Shown here: positions 1 to 7,545 of the stretch, piece after piece
How the letters are laid out: each line of letters starts with the position of its first letter
Numbering within the stretch: position 1 is the stretch's first letter
Assembly (NCBI GenBank): GCA_017452945.1
Contig: JAFTLD010000001.1
Location: forward strand, 1 to 36,679
DNA: 36,679 bases
Source of the DNA: Clostridia bacterium
GTDB taxonomy: Bacteria > Bacillota_A > Clostridia > Oscillospirales > CAG-272
Direction of reading: 5' to 3'
Position numbers and translations under genes: made by a program
Notes under the pieces: generated by a model
The model's input: only the letters and a program-made list of their open reading frames with translations
The model's database searches: none
What the model was told of the DNA's origin: nothing

Positions 1-372
1 AACTTCCGTATCACGGGCAGACTCAAGGATATGATCATCCGCGGCGGTGAGAACATCTACCCCAAGGAGATCGAGGAATTCATCTATACCCATCCCAAGG
101 TCAAGGACGTACAGGTCATCGGCGTTCCCGACGAACAGTACGGTGAGGAGATCATGGCCTGCATCATTCTCAAGGAGGGTGAGAGCATGACCGAAAAGGA
201 AATGAAGGGATATATCCTGGATCATATGGCACGTCATAAGGTACCCAAGTATATCGACTTCGTGGACTCCTTCCCCATGAACGCGGCGGGTAAGATCCTC
301 AAATACAAAATGCGCGAGGACGCTGTCAAAAAGCTCGGCCTGCAAAAGGCGGACAGCATTGTCACAGCGTAA
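1..372 (+). CDS. AMP-binding acyl-CoA synthetase, C-terminal part (5' end outside window)
   Basis: The reading frame is open from base 1 and ends at TAA 370-372, so only about 123 C-terminal residues are present. It begins with [20 protein letters not shown], which is the A8 hinge motif (GRxKDxIxxGGENI) of the ANL adenylating-enzyme superfamily. The small C-terminal domain follows, with the usual PKEIEE segment and the A10 lysine context near the end ([13 protein letters not shown], catalytic Lys in GKI). These enzymes activate a carboxylic acid as acyl-AMP and transfer it to CoA. The [12 protein letters not shown] form is typical of medium- or short-chain acyl-CoA synthetases of the FadD/AcsM type, but substrate cannot be read from this fragment. 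A strong terminator follows at once. It is a different protein from the second ANL enzyme at 13406-15112, whose A8 region reads GRKKSVIVLENGKNVFP. Confidence 0.93.
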   Translation, partial: NFRITGRLKDMIIRGGENIYPKEIEEFIYTHPKVKDVQVIGVPDEQYGEEIMACIILKEGESMTEKEMKGYILDHMARHKVPKYIDFVDSFPMNAAGKILKYKMREDAVKKLGLQKADSIVTA

Positions 373-382
373 ATCGCAAAAA

Positions 383-414
383 AGAACCGAATTCCGCGGA
401 GTTCGGTTCTTTTT
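383..414 (+). terminator. Rho-independent terminator after the acyl-CoA synthetase
   Basis: AGAACCGAA and TTCGGTTCT pair around a self-complementary TCCGCGGA centre, and the right arm runs into TTTTT. It lies 11 bases after the stop codon. Confidence 0.85.
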
Positions 415-419
415 GAATG

Positions 420-608
420 CAGCATTGCGGTAGCCCCTCTGATCTGCCAAACTTCGACTACGCGTTGCAATCCCAATCAAGATTCTTCGCTGCGCTCGAG
501 AATGACAGATTGGAATTGCAACACTTGCGCAGGATGACACTCGGGGGATACCATTAGTCACACAGTCTTCACAAACATGAAGCTTTTCTTAAATTCGACT
601 TGAAATTC
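420..608. repeat. Intergenic stretch with inverted repeat 464-478 / 508-522
   Basis: No gene is visible between the first terminator and the next promoter. The stretch holds a 15-base inverted repeat: GTTGCAATCCCAATC (464-478) pairs with GATTGGAATTGCAAC (508-522) with one mismatch. The loop contains TTCTTCGCTGCGCTCGAGAA, and similar wording (TTGCGCAGGATGACA) follows at about 524-538. The composition looks like a dispersed intergenic repeat rather than a regulatory leader, but copy number elsewhere cannot be seen here. Confidence 0.5.
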
Positions 609-637
609 TTGACGGCCGAGGGATGTTATGTTATAAT
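609..637 (+). promoter_or_regulatory. Sigma-A promoter for the CPBP protease operon
   Basis: TTGACG at 609-614, a 17-base spacer, and TATAAT at 632-637. It lies 35 bases before the start codon at 673. Confidence 0.8.
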
Positions 638-672
638 CATCATGCAATTGACAAACGAGGGGAGAGATGCAC

Positions 673-1347
673 ATGGACAAGGCAAAGCGCAACGCGTGGA
701 TCACGCTGGGGCTCTCTCTTGCTCTTTGTATCTGCATGGGGCTTGTGGATGCGGTGCTCTCACCACCGTATGCCGTCAAAAGTGCCATCAAACTGGTGCT
801 GTTCGGTGCGATCCCCGTCATTTATCTGCTCTGCACCAAGTCGCTCTCGCCCAAGCAGCTGTTCTCGCTTGAAAAAAAGCACTTGGCCTTGACACTGCCG
901 CTGGCATTTGGCATTTTTGCCGTGATCATGATCGCCTTTTTTGCCCTGCGCGGCTTTATCGACTTTTCGTCAATCACCAACTCGGTCACCTCCGACGCAG
1001 GCGTGACACGCGAAAACTTTATCTTCGTGGCGCTCTACATAGCGCTTGTGAATTCACTTTTGGAGGAATTCTTCTTCCGCGGCTTTTGCTTTTTCGGCAT
1101 GCTGCCGCTGGGCGTTCCATTTGCCTACGTTGCAAGCTCGCTGTTGTTCTCTGCCTACCACATTGCCTTTATGGACGGCTGGCTCTCGCCCGTTATCTTT
1201 GCTCTGGCGCTGCTGGGCATGGCCATGGGCGGCTGCATCTTTGCATTCCTCAATCACAAAACCAAGAGTCTGTTGCCATCATGGTTTGTTCACATGGCAT
1301 CCAATCTGGCAACCAATCTGATCGGTATCATCATGTTTTATTCTTAA
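673..1347 (+). CDS. CPBP (Abi/CAAX-like) family intramembrane metalloprotease
   Basis: A 224-residue integral membrane protein with about seven hydrophobic segments. Three conserved CPBP motifs are visible: EEFFFR at residues 131-136 (paired glutamates plus Arg), an H at 163 in SAYHIAF, and HMASN at 207-211. In this family the Glu pair and His residues form the catalytic site for cleavage of membrane or prenylated proteins, and bacterial members are often linked with bacteriocin self-immunity or protein secretion. The ATG at 667 is also in frame (MHMDK), but AGGGGAG at 658-664 is only 2 bases from it and 8 bases from ATG 673, so 673 is preferred. The next gene starts 12 bases after the stop and is probably co-transcribed. 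No substrate or bacteriocin gene is nearby. Confidence 0.9.
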   Translation: MDKAKRNAWITLGLSLALCICMGLVDAVLSPPYAVKSAIKLVLFGAIPVIYLLCTKSLSPKQLFSLEKKHLALTLPLAFGIFAVIMIAFFALRGFIDFSSITNSVTSDAGVTRENFIFVALYIALVNSLLEEFFFRGFCFFGMLPLGVPFAYVASSLLFSAYHIAFMDGWLSPVIFALALLGMAMGGCIFAFLNHKTKSLLPSWFVHMASNLATNLIGIIMFYS

Positions 1348-1359
1348 AGGAGGCCCCCT

Positions 1360-2019
1360 ATGGTCGACTCCCCAAAATACGTTTACGTCATATTCTCCTC
1401 CACGCAATATATGATTGCCAAGTTTATCCGCTCGCTGACTCACCACCGCTATAACCACGTTTCCATCTCGCTGGACGGTAATTTGCAAACGCTCTATTCG
1501 TTTGCGCGTCGCTACGATGACACCCCATTTTGCGGCGGCTTTGTAGTGGAAACACCCGAGCGCTATATTCGCCGCAACACGGCAGCCACAGTGCAGATCT
1601 GTGCCATCCCCGTAACCGACGAAACCTACAACGCTATCCGTGCGCACCTGGATGGCTACGTGGCCGAGGAGCAGGAATACGTTTATAATTACATCGGTGC
1701 GCTGACCTTTCTGTTCCGCCGCCGCGTAGCGCTTGAAAAATGCCATACCTGCGTGGATTTTGCCACCGAGCTGATCGCCATGACAGGCGCGGGCATTTCC
1801 CCCGACCGCTTTTATTCGATCCGAGGGCTTGCGCGCAACCTGACGCGCTACAAGGTCTACGAGGGACACTACTACGCACCGCTGACGCTCTCGGATATGC
1901 CCTCTCCGTTCTTTACCAAGCATTCAAAGCGTTTCCGTATCAAGGAAACGGTCAAGAACGTGTCGGTTCTGATGGATCGCTATTGGAAGAGCTTGCATTG
2001 GAAGCCAAGGCTGAAATAA
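1360..2019 (+). CDS. Permuted papain-like (NlpC/P60 or YiiX type) amidase/peptidase family protein
   Basis: 219 residues without a signal peptide. The N-terminal segment has RYNHVSISLD (His33) and the middle has KCHTCVDFATEL (Cys128, Cys131). A catalytic His before a Cys that sits at the start of a helix is the order found in circularly permuted NlpC/P60 proteins (YiiX, LRAT and YaeF types), which hydrolyse or transfer acyl or peptide amide bonds. Cys131, in C-x-x-F-x-x-E, is the better nucleophile candidate. The C-terminal 50 residues are basic and probably an extension. GGAGG at about 1347-1351 gives a good start at ATG 1360. It follows the CPBP protease in the same operon and ends before a clear terminator. 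Family membership is inferred from motifs only and the substrate is unknown. Confidence 0.65.
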   Translation: MVDSPKYVYVIFSSTQYMIAKFIRSLTHHRYNHVSISLDGNLQTLYSFARRYDDTPFCGGFVVETPERYIRRNTAATVQICAIPVTDETYNAIRAHLDGYVAEEQEYVYNYIGALTFLFRRRVALEKCHTCVDFATELIAMTGAGISPDRFYSIRGLARNLTRYKVYEGHYYAPLTLSDMPSPFFTKHSKRFRIKETVKNVSVLMDRYWKSLHWKPRLK

Positions 2020-2055
2020 AAAAGGACTTACTTATCGAGCTGATGAATTAGCGAG

Positions 2056-2104
2056 AAAATAGCATGAATTTGTTCGGATGCGAATAGATTCATGCTATTT
2101 TTGC
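2056..2104 (+). terminator. Rho-independent terminator of the protease/papain-like operon
   Basis: AAAATAGCATGAAT (2056-2069) pairs perfectly with ATTCATGCTATTTT (2088-2101), ending in a T-run. The loop is 18 bases. Confidence 0.85.
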
Positions 2105-2115
2105 AAATACAAGAC

Positions 2116-2343
2116 GTGAAGGAGCGGCTGAACGGGAACCCCCACCGCCGCTTCGCGGCACCTCCCGCAGCGGGGAGGCTTTGCGTTGGGCAACCGCACC
2201 TCTCGGGTGAGCAATGGGTAACGGTACCTAAAAACTTTCATCCGAATGGATAAAGCAACAAAAGCGGATGCGTAAATGAGCCTCCCCGCTGCGGGAGGTG
2301 CCGCTAAGCGGCGGTGGGGGTTCCTATACGGCCGCTCCTTCAC
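2116..2343. repeat. Long inverted-repeat element (65-base arms), MITE-like
   Basis: Arms 2116-2180 and 2279-2343 are reverse complements apart from about seven positions, which cluster in one short patch near the outer end. Each arm contains two smaller palindromes (CCTCCCGCAGCGGGGAGG, and a GCCGC/GCGGC hairpin). The 98-base middle carries no coding frame of note. No target-site duplication could be fixed. The whole lies between the terminators of two convergent units, a typical place for a non-autonomous repeat. Confidence 0.7.
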
Positions 2344-2358
2344 CAAAAGCCAAACACG

Positions 2359-2384
2359 AAAAAGCCACCACATACGTGATGGCT
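2359..2384 (-). terminator. Terminator of the alpha-mannosidase gene
   Basis: Read on the minus strand, AGCCATCAC pairs with GTGGTGGCT (one G-U pair) around GTAT and is followed by a T-run. A second small hairpin (AGCCC 2410-2414 / GGGCT 2419-2423, then GTGTTTTTTTA on the plus strand) lies between it and the stop codon and may stop plus-strand read-through. Confidence 0.75.
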
Positions 2385-2435
2385 AATTTCTTTTTTTCGC
2401 TAATTTGTCAGCCCAATCGGGCTGTGTTTTTTTAT

Positions 2436-4826
2436 TTACAGCATCAGCATGGAATCGTGCTCGCAAAGCGTGCCGTTCTTGTAAAGCAGCGTCTTGACCT
2501 CGTACTTGCCAAATTCCAAAGCCAGCGCCGTATCCATAACCGTGCAGGTGCAGGAACGCGCGGTGTCCAGGTTGTTGAACAGGCGGATCATGTAGGTGTC
2601 GGCATCCATCTTACGGAACGCGGACAGCACGATATCGTTATCGGACAGCGTCACGGGAGAGTTGTCATACGAAACGCCCTTGCCATGCGGATATACGTTA
2701 AGCGTATAGGGCTTTTGCGCAAATTCGGTTGCCTTGCGCTCAAGCTCCGACTTATCGCAGACCTCGATGCGGAACGAATACTCATGCACGCCAAGGTCGA
2801 TGTAATCATAATATCTTTCATCGGGCAGAATGGGCAGATTGCCGGACGGATGCGCGCAATACACCGAGCCGTTGAGCAGCGTCAGATACAGCTTGCCGTT
2901 CTCTACCGAGCAGCCGTACGAGCCCTGCTTGAATACACCCAGCACCTTGTCGCCGTTCTCCACCGCCACAAAACGATGTGAGCACTGCTCAAGATCCGTG
3001 CAATACTCCTGCGTGCCAAACGAGGTCTGACCGATAAACTTTCCAACCTCGGCAAGCGGAATTTCCAGCTTCAGCCCCTTACCAGGATCGTTCCAGCACA
3101 CGTTGACCTTAACGTCTACGTAAGGCAGATCTTTATATACGGTATAACCCACGCGCACGTCGGACTTTCCGGTCGTATATTCACTCTCCATACGTGTCAG
3201 CACGTCACCGCGCTCGATGACGCGCAAGGAGGTCTTGCAGTCAAGCTTGGTCAGATCATTGCTCAGTGTCTTGAGCCACCAGCCCCAAGGATCGGCATTG
3301 TCGGTATACATGACGGGCGCGAACGCACCGCCGCCAAGATATTGCTTGCCGTCCACTTCAAGGCCTGCCAGACAGCCGCAGGTCGGGCAAAAATCAAGAG
3401 TCCGATTTCCGAGCTCAAAGCGGGTCTGCGGTGTCTTATCCACAGGCACGCCATCAACCACACTGATCTTGACGTCAAAACGAGTCAATGACATGGGCTT
3501 CAGCTTGGCACGCACGGTGGCTCTCTTTCTTCTGTCCATATTAATGGTCGAGCTTTCCTTGGTCAGCTGCGTCACGCATACACCGTTCTCATCGCGTACT
3601 TCAAGGTGATACATGTTGGGTCCTGCCGAATCAATGGCATCAAGCAGCAGCATTTCAAGATCAAACACACCGTCGATCTCGTAAGGATGGGGATTGAACA
3701 CCGCAAAGGGATATTCCCCGCCCTTGCCGCGTGTCCAGCCCTCGTACAGCTTGAAGAACGCATGCGAGAACTGCTCGTTCAGAATCTCCAATGCATAATC
3801 CGCCTTGCGCAAGGAGGATACGTTGCCCTCCAAGATACTGGTACCGGACAGCACGTCGTGGAACTGGATCATGGCCATGATGCGCTGTGCCTCGTCCATA
3901 GCGGCTTTATCGTACTCGAAGTCGGTTTCGATCGCAGCACGTGCGCAGATTTTTTCGGTCATCAGCAGCATATCCTCAAGCTGCGCGTATCTGCGTTTGA
4001 GCGCACTGACAGAGGAGTAGCACTTGACAAAACAGGGCTCCAGCGCATAATCAACGGTTGCATTCGGTGTTGCAGCGGCAAAGAACTGCTCGGGGGTGGA
4101 ATGCACGATACGCACGCCGTTTCCAAGCTGCTCCTCAATCATTTCGCCTACCTCGCGCAGATCCTTACGCGAAGGTCCGCCGCCATGGTTACCGATGCCC
4201 CACAAGCAGAAAGCCACGTCCTCGTTTTCCCAGGGACGCATTTTTCTCTTGATCGCGTTGACAGCGTTACCCAGCTCGGAGCAATAAATGGTATCGTCCT
4301 CAAATCTCGCTGCTTTGACCGAGCTTACACCGTCAAGCCCCTTCCACTCAAAGAACATATGCGGCAGCTCCATCATGGGCTTGAGCGGACGGCAGAAGAT
4401 ATAGCTGTCATATCCGGTCTTGTTCAGGATCTGCACAAGTCCCTGTGTGTGGCCAAACGAGTCAAAGTTGACGGCCGTTGTGGGACGCACGCCAAACTTT
4501 TCGGTAAAATAGGTAAGACCTGTTTCGATCTGGCGCACAAAGCCCTCACCGCTCGGCACAGTACAGTCGGGCTGACAATACCAGCCGCCCATAATGTGCC
4601 ACTTGCCTGCCTCTACCAGTTCCTTGATGCGGGCAAACAGCGCAGGATCATAACGTTCGATCCACTCGTACAAAAGCGCCTCGTTGTGGCAGAATATATA
4701 GTCGTATTCGTCTGCCAGCTCGGCAGCCGAATAAAAGGTTGCCAGTGCGGCAGCAGCGCCCTCGTTCCAGTCCCATTGCCATACGGGGTCAAGGTGCGCG
4801 TTACAGATCAGATGCAGTTCCTTCAT
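2436..4826 (-). CDS. GH38 family alpha-mannosidase
   Basis: 796 residues, cytoplasmic (no signal peptide). The GH38 landmarks occur in order: HLDPVWQWDW (His11 and Asp13, zinc ligands), NFDSFGHTQG (Asp122, expected nucleophile), GNHGGGPS, and QFHDVLSGTS (His-Asp zinc-site motif), followed by the long C-terminal beta-sandwich region. These retaining enzymes remove alpha-linked mannose; bacterial members act on oligosaccharides imported from N-glycans or fungal mannan, and some act on phosphorylated or alpha-1,3/1,6 linkages that cannot be told apart here. The frame stays open upstream to 4910, but AAGGAGGT immediately before ATG 4826 and the promoter at 4861-4889 fix the start. The marR gene lies directly upstream on the same strand, with its own terminator in between, so regulation by that MarR is possible but not shown. 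Confidence 0.95.
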   Translation of the reverse strand: MKELHLICNAHLDPVWQWDWNEGAAAALATFYSAAELADEYDYIFCHNEALLYEWIERYDPALFARIKELVEAGKWHIMGGWYCQPDCTVPSGEGFVRQIETGLTYFTEKFGVRPTTAVNFDSFGHTQGLVQILNKTGYDSYIFCRPLKPMMELPHMFFEWKGLDGVSSVKAARFEDDTIYCSELGNAVNAIKRKMRPWENEDVAFCLWGIGNHGGGPSRKDLREVGEMIEEQLGNGVRIVHSTPEQFFAAATPNATVDYALEPCFVKCYSSVSALKRRYAQLEDMLLMTEKICARAAIETDFEYDKAAMDEAQRIMAMIQFHDVLSGTSILEGNVSSLRKADYALEILNEQFSHAFFKLYEGWTRGKGGEYPFAVFNPHPYEIDGVFDLEMLLLDAIDSAGPNMYHLEVRDENGVCVTQLTKESSTINMDRRKRATVRAKLKPMSLTRFDVKISVVDGVPVDKTPQTRFELGNRTLDFCPTCGCLAGLEVDGKQYLGGGAFAPVMYTDNADPWGWWLKTLSNDLTKLDCKTSLRVIERGDVLTRMESEYTTGKSDVRVGYTVYKDLPYVDVKVNVCWNDPGKGLKLEIPLAEVGKFIGQTSFGTQEYCTDLEQCSHRFVAVENGDKVLGVFKQGSYGCSVENGKLYLTLLNGSVYCAHPSGNLPILPDERYYDYIDLGVHEYSFRIEVCDKSELERKATEFAQKPYTLNVYPHGKGVSYDNSPVTLSDNDIVLSAFRKMDADTYMIRLFNNLDTARSCTCTVMDTALALEFGKYEVKTLLYKNGTLCEHDSMLML

Positions 4827-4860
4827 AATAACCTCCTTGCATTTGAAATTGTGTGGTTTC

Positions 4861-4889
4861 ATTATACCAAAAGCCCTGCCGTTTGTCAA
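4861..4889 (-). promoter_or_regulatory. Consensus promoter for the GH38 gene, -35 inside the marR terminator
   Basis: On the minus strand TTGACA (4889-4884), 17 bases, then TATAAT (4866-4861). All twelve bases match consensus. The -35 box is formed by the loop of the upstream terminator plus the first two bases of its arm. Confidence 0.88.
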
Positions 4890-4900
4890 CGGCAGGGCTT
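4867..4900 (-). terminator. Terminator of the marR gene
   Basis: Perfect 13-bp stem 4871-4883 / 4888-4900 with a 4-base loop, then TTTTGG on the minus strand. It begins 6 bases after the marR stop codon. Confidence 0.85.
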
Positions 4901-4906
4901 GATTAT

Positions 4907-5347
4907 TCATCGGTTCTTTTTGAGCCTTTTTTCAGCGTTTGCAGCAATGCGATTGTTAAAGGCATTGTAAGCGCGCAGTTCCTCGGGTGAGAAATCCGCA
5001 AAAACACCGTACAGGTATGTTTCTGCCGCAGCATGCAGGTCGGGCATGATACGTTCTGCGGTTTCGGTCAGACAAAGATGCATCACGCGTCTGTCCTGTG
5101 CATCACGTATACGCACCAAAAGATCGCGCCGCATCAGGTGCTCCACCGCTTTGGAGATATTTGCCTTGGCTGCGCGGCTGTATTCAATAATATCCTTTGC
5201 CGTATTCTTCTCGGGGTTATTATGTAAGAACAAAAGCACCGTCATTTCGGTACTGTTAAGATTGTATTCCTTGCACGCAGGTGCAATGCACTCGTCTAAA
5301 TATTGACTCAGGGTATACATCTTCCCCAACCATTCGGAATAATGCAT
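4907..5347 (-). CDS. MarR family winged-helix transcriptional regulator
   Basis: 146 residues. The order is an N-terminal dimerisation helix, a central winged HTH (STEMTVLLFLHNNPEKNTAKDI, then AAKANISKAVEHLMRRDLL as recognition helix, then the wing RDAQDRRVMHLCLTE), and C-terminal helices. D-x-R-D/x-R-R in the wing is the hallmark of MarR proteins, which bind palindromic operators as dimers and usually repress their own operon until a small ligand or oxidant binds. AAAGGAG lies 5 bases before ATG 5347. Its promoter contains a perfect inverted repeat between the -35 and -10 boxes, consistent with autoregulation. It is divergent from the 5521 lipoprotein gene and upstream of the alpha-mannosidase gene, either of which could be a target. 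No ligand can be predicted. Confidence 0.9.
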   Translation of the reverse strand: MHYSEWLGKMYTLSQYLDECIAPACKEYNLNSTEMTVLLFLHNNPEKNTAKDIIEYSRAAKANISKAVEHLMRRDLLVRIRDAQDRRVMHLCLTETAERIMPDLHAAAETYLYGVFADFSPEELRAYNAFNNRIAANAEKRLKKNR

Positions 5348-5385
5348 GTTGGCTCCTTTTAGTTTCTTTTTGAACTATTTTCTTC

Positions 5386-5414
5386 ATTATACGCAAAGTT
5401 TCTTTGCTTGTCAA
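5386..5414 (-). promoter_or_regulatory. Consensus marR promoter with operator-like palindrome in the spacer
   Basis: Minus-strand TTGACA (5414-5409), 17-base spacer, TATAAT (5391-5386). The spacer contains GCAAAGAAACTTTGC (5407-5393), a perfect 6-bp inverted repeat with a 3-base centre. A second, weaker dyad (TAGTT 5360-5364 / AACTA 5373-5377) lies in the leader before the ribosome site. Confidence 0.85.
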
Positions 5415-5458
5415 GACCAATCTTTTAGTTTTTACATCTTATACATGATTTTTGTGCA

Positions 5459-5487
5459 TTGACAAATATTTTCCTATCGGGTATAAT
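5459..5487 (+). promoter_or_regulatory. Consensus promoter for the 5521-9270 surface-protein operon
   Basis: TTGACA 5459-5464, 17-base spacer, TATAAT 5482-5487; divergent from the marR promoter, with 44 bases between the two -35 boxes. Confidence 0.85.
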
Positions 5488-5520
5488 GAAAGCAGAATAA
5501 AAAGTGAAAGGATGCTCACC

Positions 5521-7542
5521 ATGAAACACACCCTGCAACGAATGTTACTTCTGATGCTCGCGTTTTGCATAGTGCTGCCCTTGGCGGCATGTACACCGCC
5601 CGATGCCCAGGACACGGACACCCAAGGGACAACGCAAGCACCCGAAAACACCGACTCCGAATCCCTTCCCGAATCCGAAACAACACCGCCCGAGCAGGGA
5701 GAGATTGACTACTATCCCGGCATGACCTATGTCAAAGAGGAAAAGGAGATCTCGGTCGAGGGCTTTGACACAGCAAAGCTCGGACAGGCGGTCGACGGCA
5801 CCGAACAGGGTGTTGCATCGCTGCTTTCTGCCAACTTCGACGACGGCGACAAGACCGCCGGTGGCAAGATCGCTTACCGTGATGCCAATCACGCAGCCAT
5901 CATAGACGGGCAAATGTACTTTATCCACGATGGAGAAAAATTCGGAAACGGTTGGTCGACCTGGTCGCCTGTCGTCCCCGCCTCGGTCAAGGAAAACCAC
6001 CAGATTCAGCTTTCCTTGGATATCAAAAGCTTTGCCCCCAATGCAGCAGAAACAGGAAATCATACCTGGATCTCTACCTTTATCGGCTGCTACGTTTCCA
6101 ACTATTCGGGCAAAATCCCGGACGCGCCCGGTGACGGACTTTGGTTCTCTTTCTCGGAGAATGACGTGATCACGGTCATCGGAGGGACAAGTGGCGGCTG
6201 GCCTACAGGCTTTACCTCGGTCAAGATCCCCCGTGGCTTTGCCGATATGCAGCACGTGGACATCGTTTGTACCGAGAATTACGACACGAACATCTACGGC
6301 ATCTTGGACGGCGGAGAGCGTCAGCTGTTGCTCAAAACGTCCATGAACGATACGACACTCTCTGTCTTTGACGGTGCAGGCGAGCTTGTTGCAGAAACCG
6401 CCAACAACATGGGGCATTATGCCGGAGATTATTTCGTATTCTTTACGCATATGGGCGGCAGCGTGATCGACAACGTAAACGTCTACGCTTGCCAGAAAGA
6501 GGAAAAGAGAGTGGAAACCGTAATCACCGCAGTTCCCGACGTGGGTGTGACCCCCGGACTTGACATGACCGACAAGACCGATCTTGTCAGCATTTGCTAC
6601 TCGGTATGGTTTGACGGCATTCTTGGCACAGGCACCGAACCCGTAACCGATTTCAACAATATCACTGAGGTGCTACAGGGCAAGAAGGATTGGGGCCCCG
6701 AATATGCCTTCCACTATTGGGCAAAGCCCGCACAGGGCTATTACCGCTCCACCGATATAGAGGCAGCCAAGAATAATCTGATATTGCTTGGCGAGGCCAA
6801 CGTGGACTTTATCATTCTGGACTACACAAACGCAAACGATGGCTACATTTCCAATACCGCCATGGGTAAGGTGTGGATGTTTGATCCGCTGGATACCTTG
6901 TGCCGCGCAATCTTTGAGTTGCGTGCCGAGGGCTATCGTACCCCTTACATCGTATGCTGGTGCGGCACGTCCGAAGGCCCTATGATAGAGGCGCTTTATG
7001 ACCGTTACTACACCGAAAACAACCCCTATGCCGATTGCTTTGTTTACTGGGAGGGCAAGCCCTTTATGATCTACACAGCCGCTGTGGACGGCTTCCCCTG
7101 CCCCGATAAATTCACCGTTCGCCACATGTGGGGACTGACCTCGGCTGATTGCTGGAGATTTTTGAACACCAGCAATAAAAACACTACCTACGAAAAGGAC
7201 GGTGTGCTTGAGCAGATCTCGGTCGCCGTTGCTTCGCAGGAAACCTACATGTCCATGGGCTCGGCACACGGCCGCAATAACGGCAAGTTCTTCTATCGTC
7301 AATGGGTCGAAGCCTTCCGCGTGCATCCCAAGGTGGTCACCATCACATGGTGGAACGAGTGGACGGCACAGCGCTTTATCGTGAACGGAGAGAGCGCATT
7401 TGTAGACAACTACAATCAGGAATACAGCCGCGACATTGAACCCATGGAGGGCGGTCACGGTGATTTGTACTACCAATGGATGAAGCAGTACATCGCTGCC
7501 TACAAGGGGGGCGAAGACTGCCCCAAATTGTTGGAGGAGTAA
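5521..7542 (+). CDS. Lipoprotein with LamG-like domain and GH99/GH71-like TIM barrel
   Basis: 673 residues. A lipoprotein signal peptide ends in LPLAAC (Cys24) and is followed by a Thr/Glu/Pro-rich linker to about residue 65. Residues about 90-330 look like a concanavalin/LamG-type beta-sandwich. Residues about 345-670 resemble the barrel of GH99/GH71-type proteins: the YAFHYWAKPAQGYYRS opening, VDFIILDYTNAND, and the late signature TWWNEWTAQRF near residue 610, comparable to the SWNEWTE motif of the WbsX/GH99-like protein at 33645. Family enzymes of this fold cleave alpha-mannosides or alpha-1,3-glucans, so a surface-anchored glycan hydrolase is the best guess; no catalytic acid was assigned with certainty. 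The upstream in-frame ATG at 5452 overlaps the promoter, so ATG 5521 (AAAGGATG upstream) is taken. The next gene follows after 3 bases. Confidence 0.7.
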   Translation: MKHTLQRMLLLMLAFCIVLPLAACTPPDAQDTDTQGTTQAPENTDSESLPESETTPPEQGEIDYYPGMTYVKEEKEISVEGFDTAKLGQAVDGTEQGVASLLSANFDDGDKTAGGKIAYRDANHAAIIDGQMYFIHDGEKFGNGWSTWSPVVPASVKENHQIQLSLDIKSFAPNAAETGNHTWISTFIGCYVSNYSGKIPDAPGDGLWFSFSENDVITVIGGTSGGWPTGFTSVKIPRGFADMQHVDIVCTENYDTNIYGILDGGERQLLLKTSMNDTTLSVFDGAGELVAETANNMGHYAGDYFVFFTHMGGSVIDNVNVYACQKEEKRVETVITAVPDVGVTPGLDMTDKTDLVSICYSVWFDGILGTGTEPVTDFNNITEVLQGKKDWGPEYAFHYWAKPAQGYYRSTDIEAAKNNLILLGEANVDFIILDYTNANDGYISNTAMGKVWMFDPLDTLCRAIFELRAEGYRTPYIVCWCGTSEGPMIEALYDRYYTENNPYADCFVYWEGKPFMIYTAAVDGFPCPDKFTVRHMWGLTSADCWRFLNTSNKNTTYEKDGVLEQISVAVASQETYMSMGSAHGRNNGKFFYRQWVEAFRVHPKVVTITWWNEWTAQRFIVNGESAFVDNYNQEYSRDIEPMEGGHGDLYYQWMKQYIAAYKGGEDCPKLLEE

Positions 7543-7545
7543 ATC

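Noticed and set aside
4827..4910. Longer N-terminus for the alpha-mannosidase
   Set aside because: The extension crosses the promoter and the marR terminator; the ribosome site points to 4826.
3606..4970. 454-residue plus-strand frame opposite the alpha-mannosidase
   Set aside because: Shadow of a well-supported GH38 gene; it has no recognisable family and no promoter.
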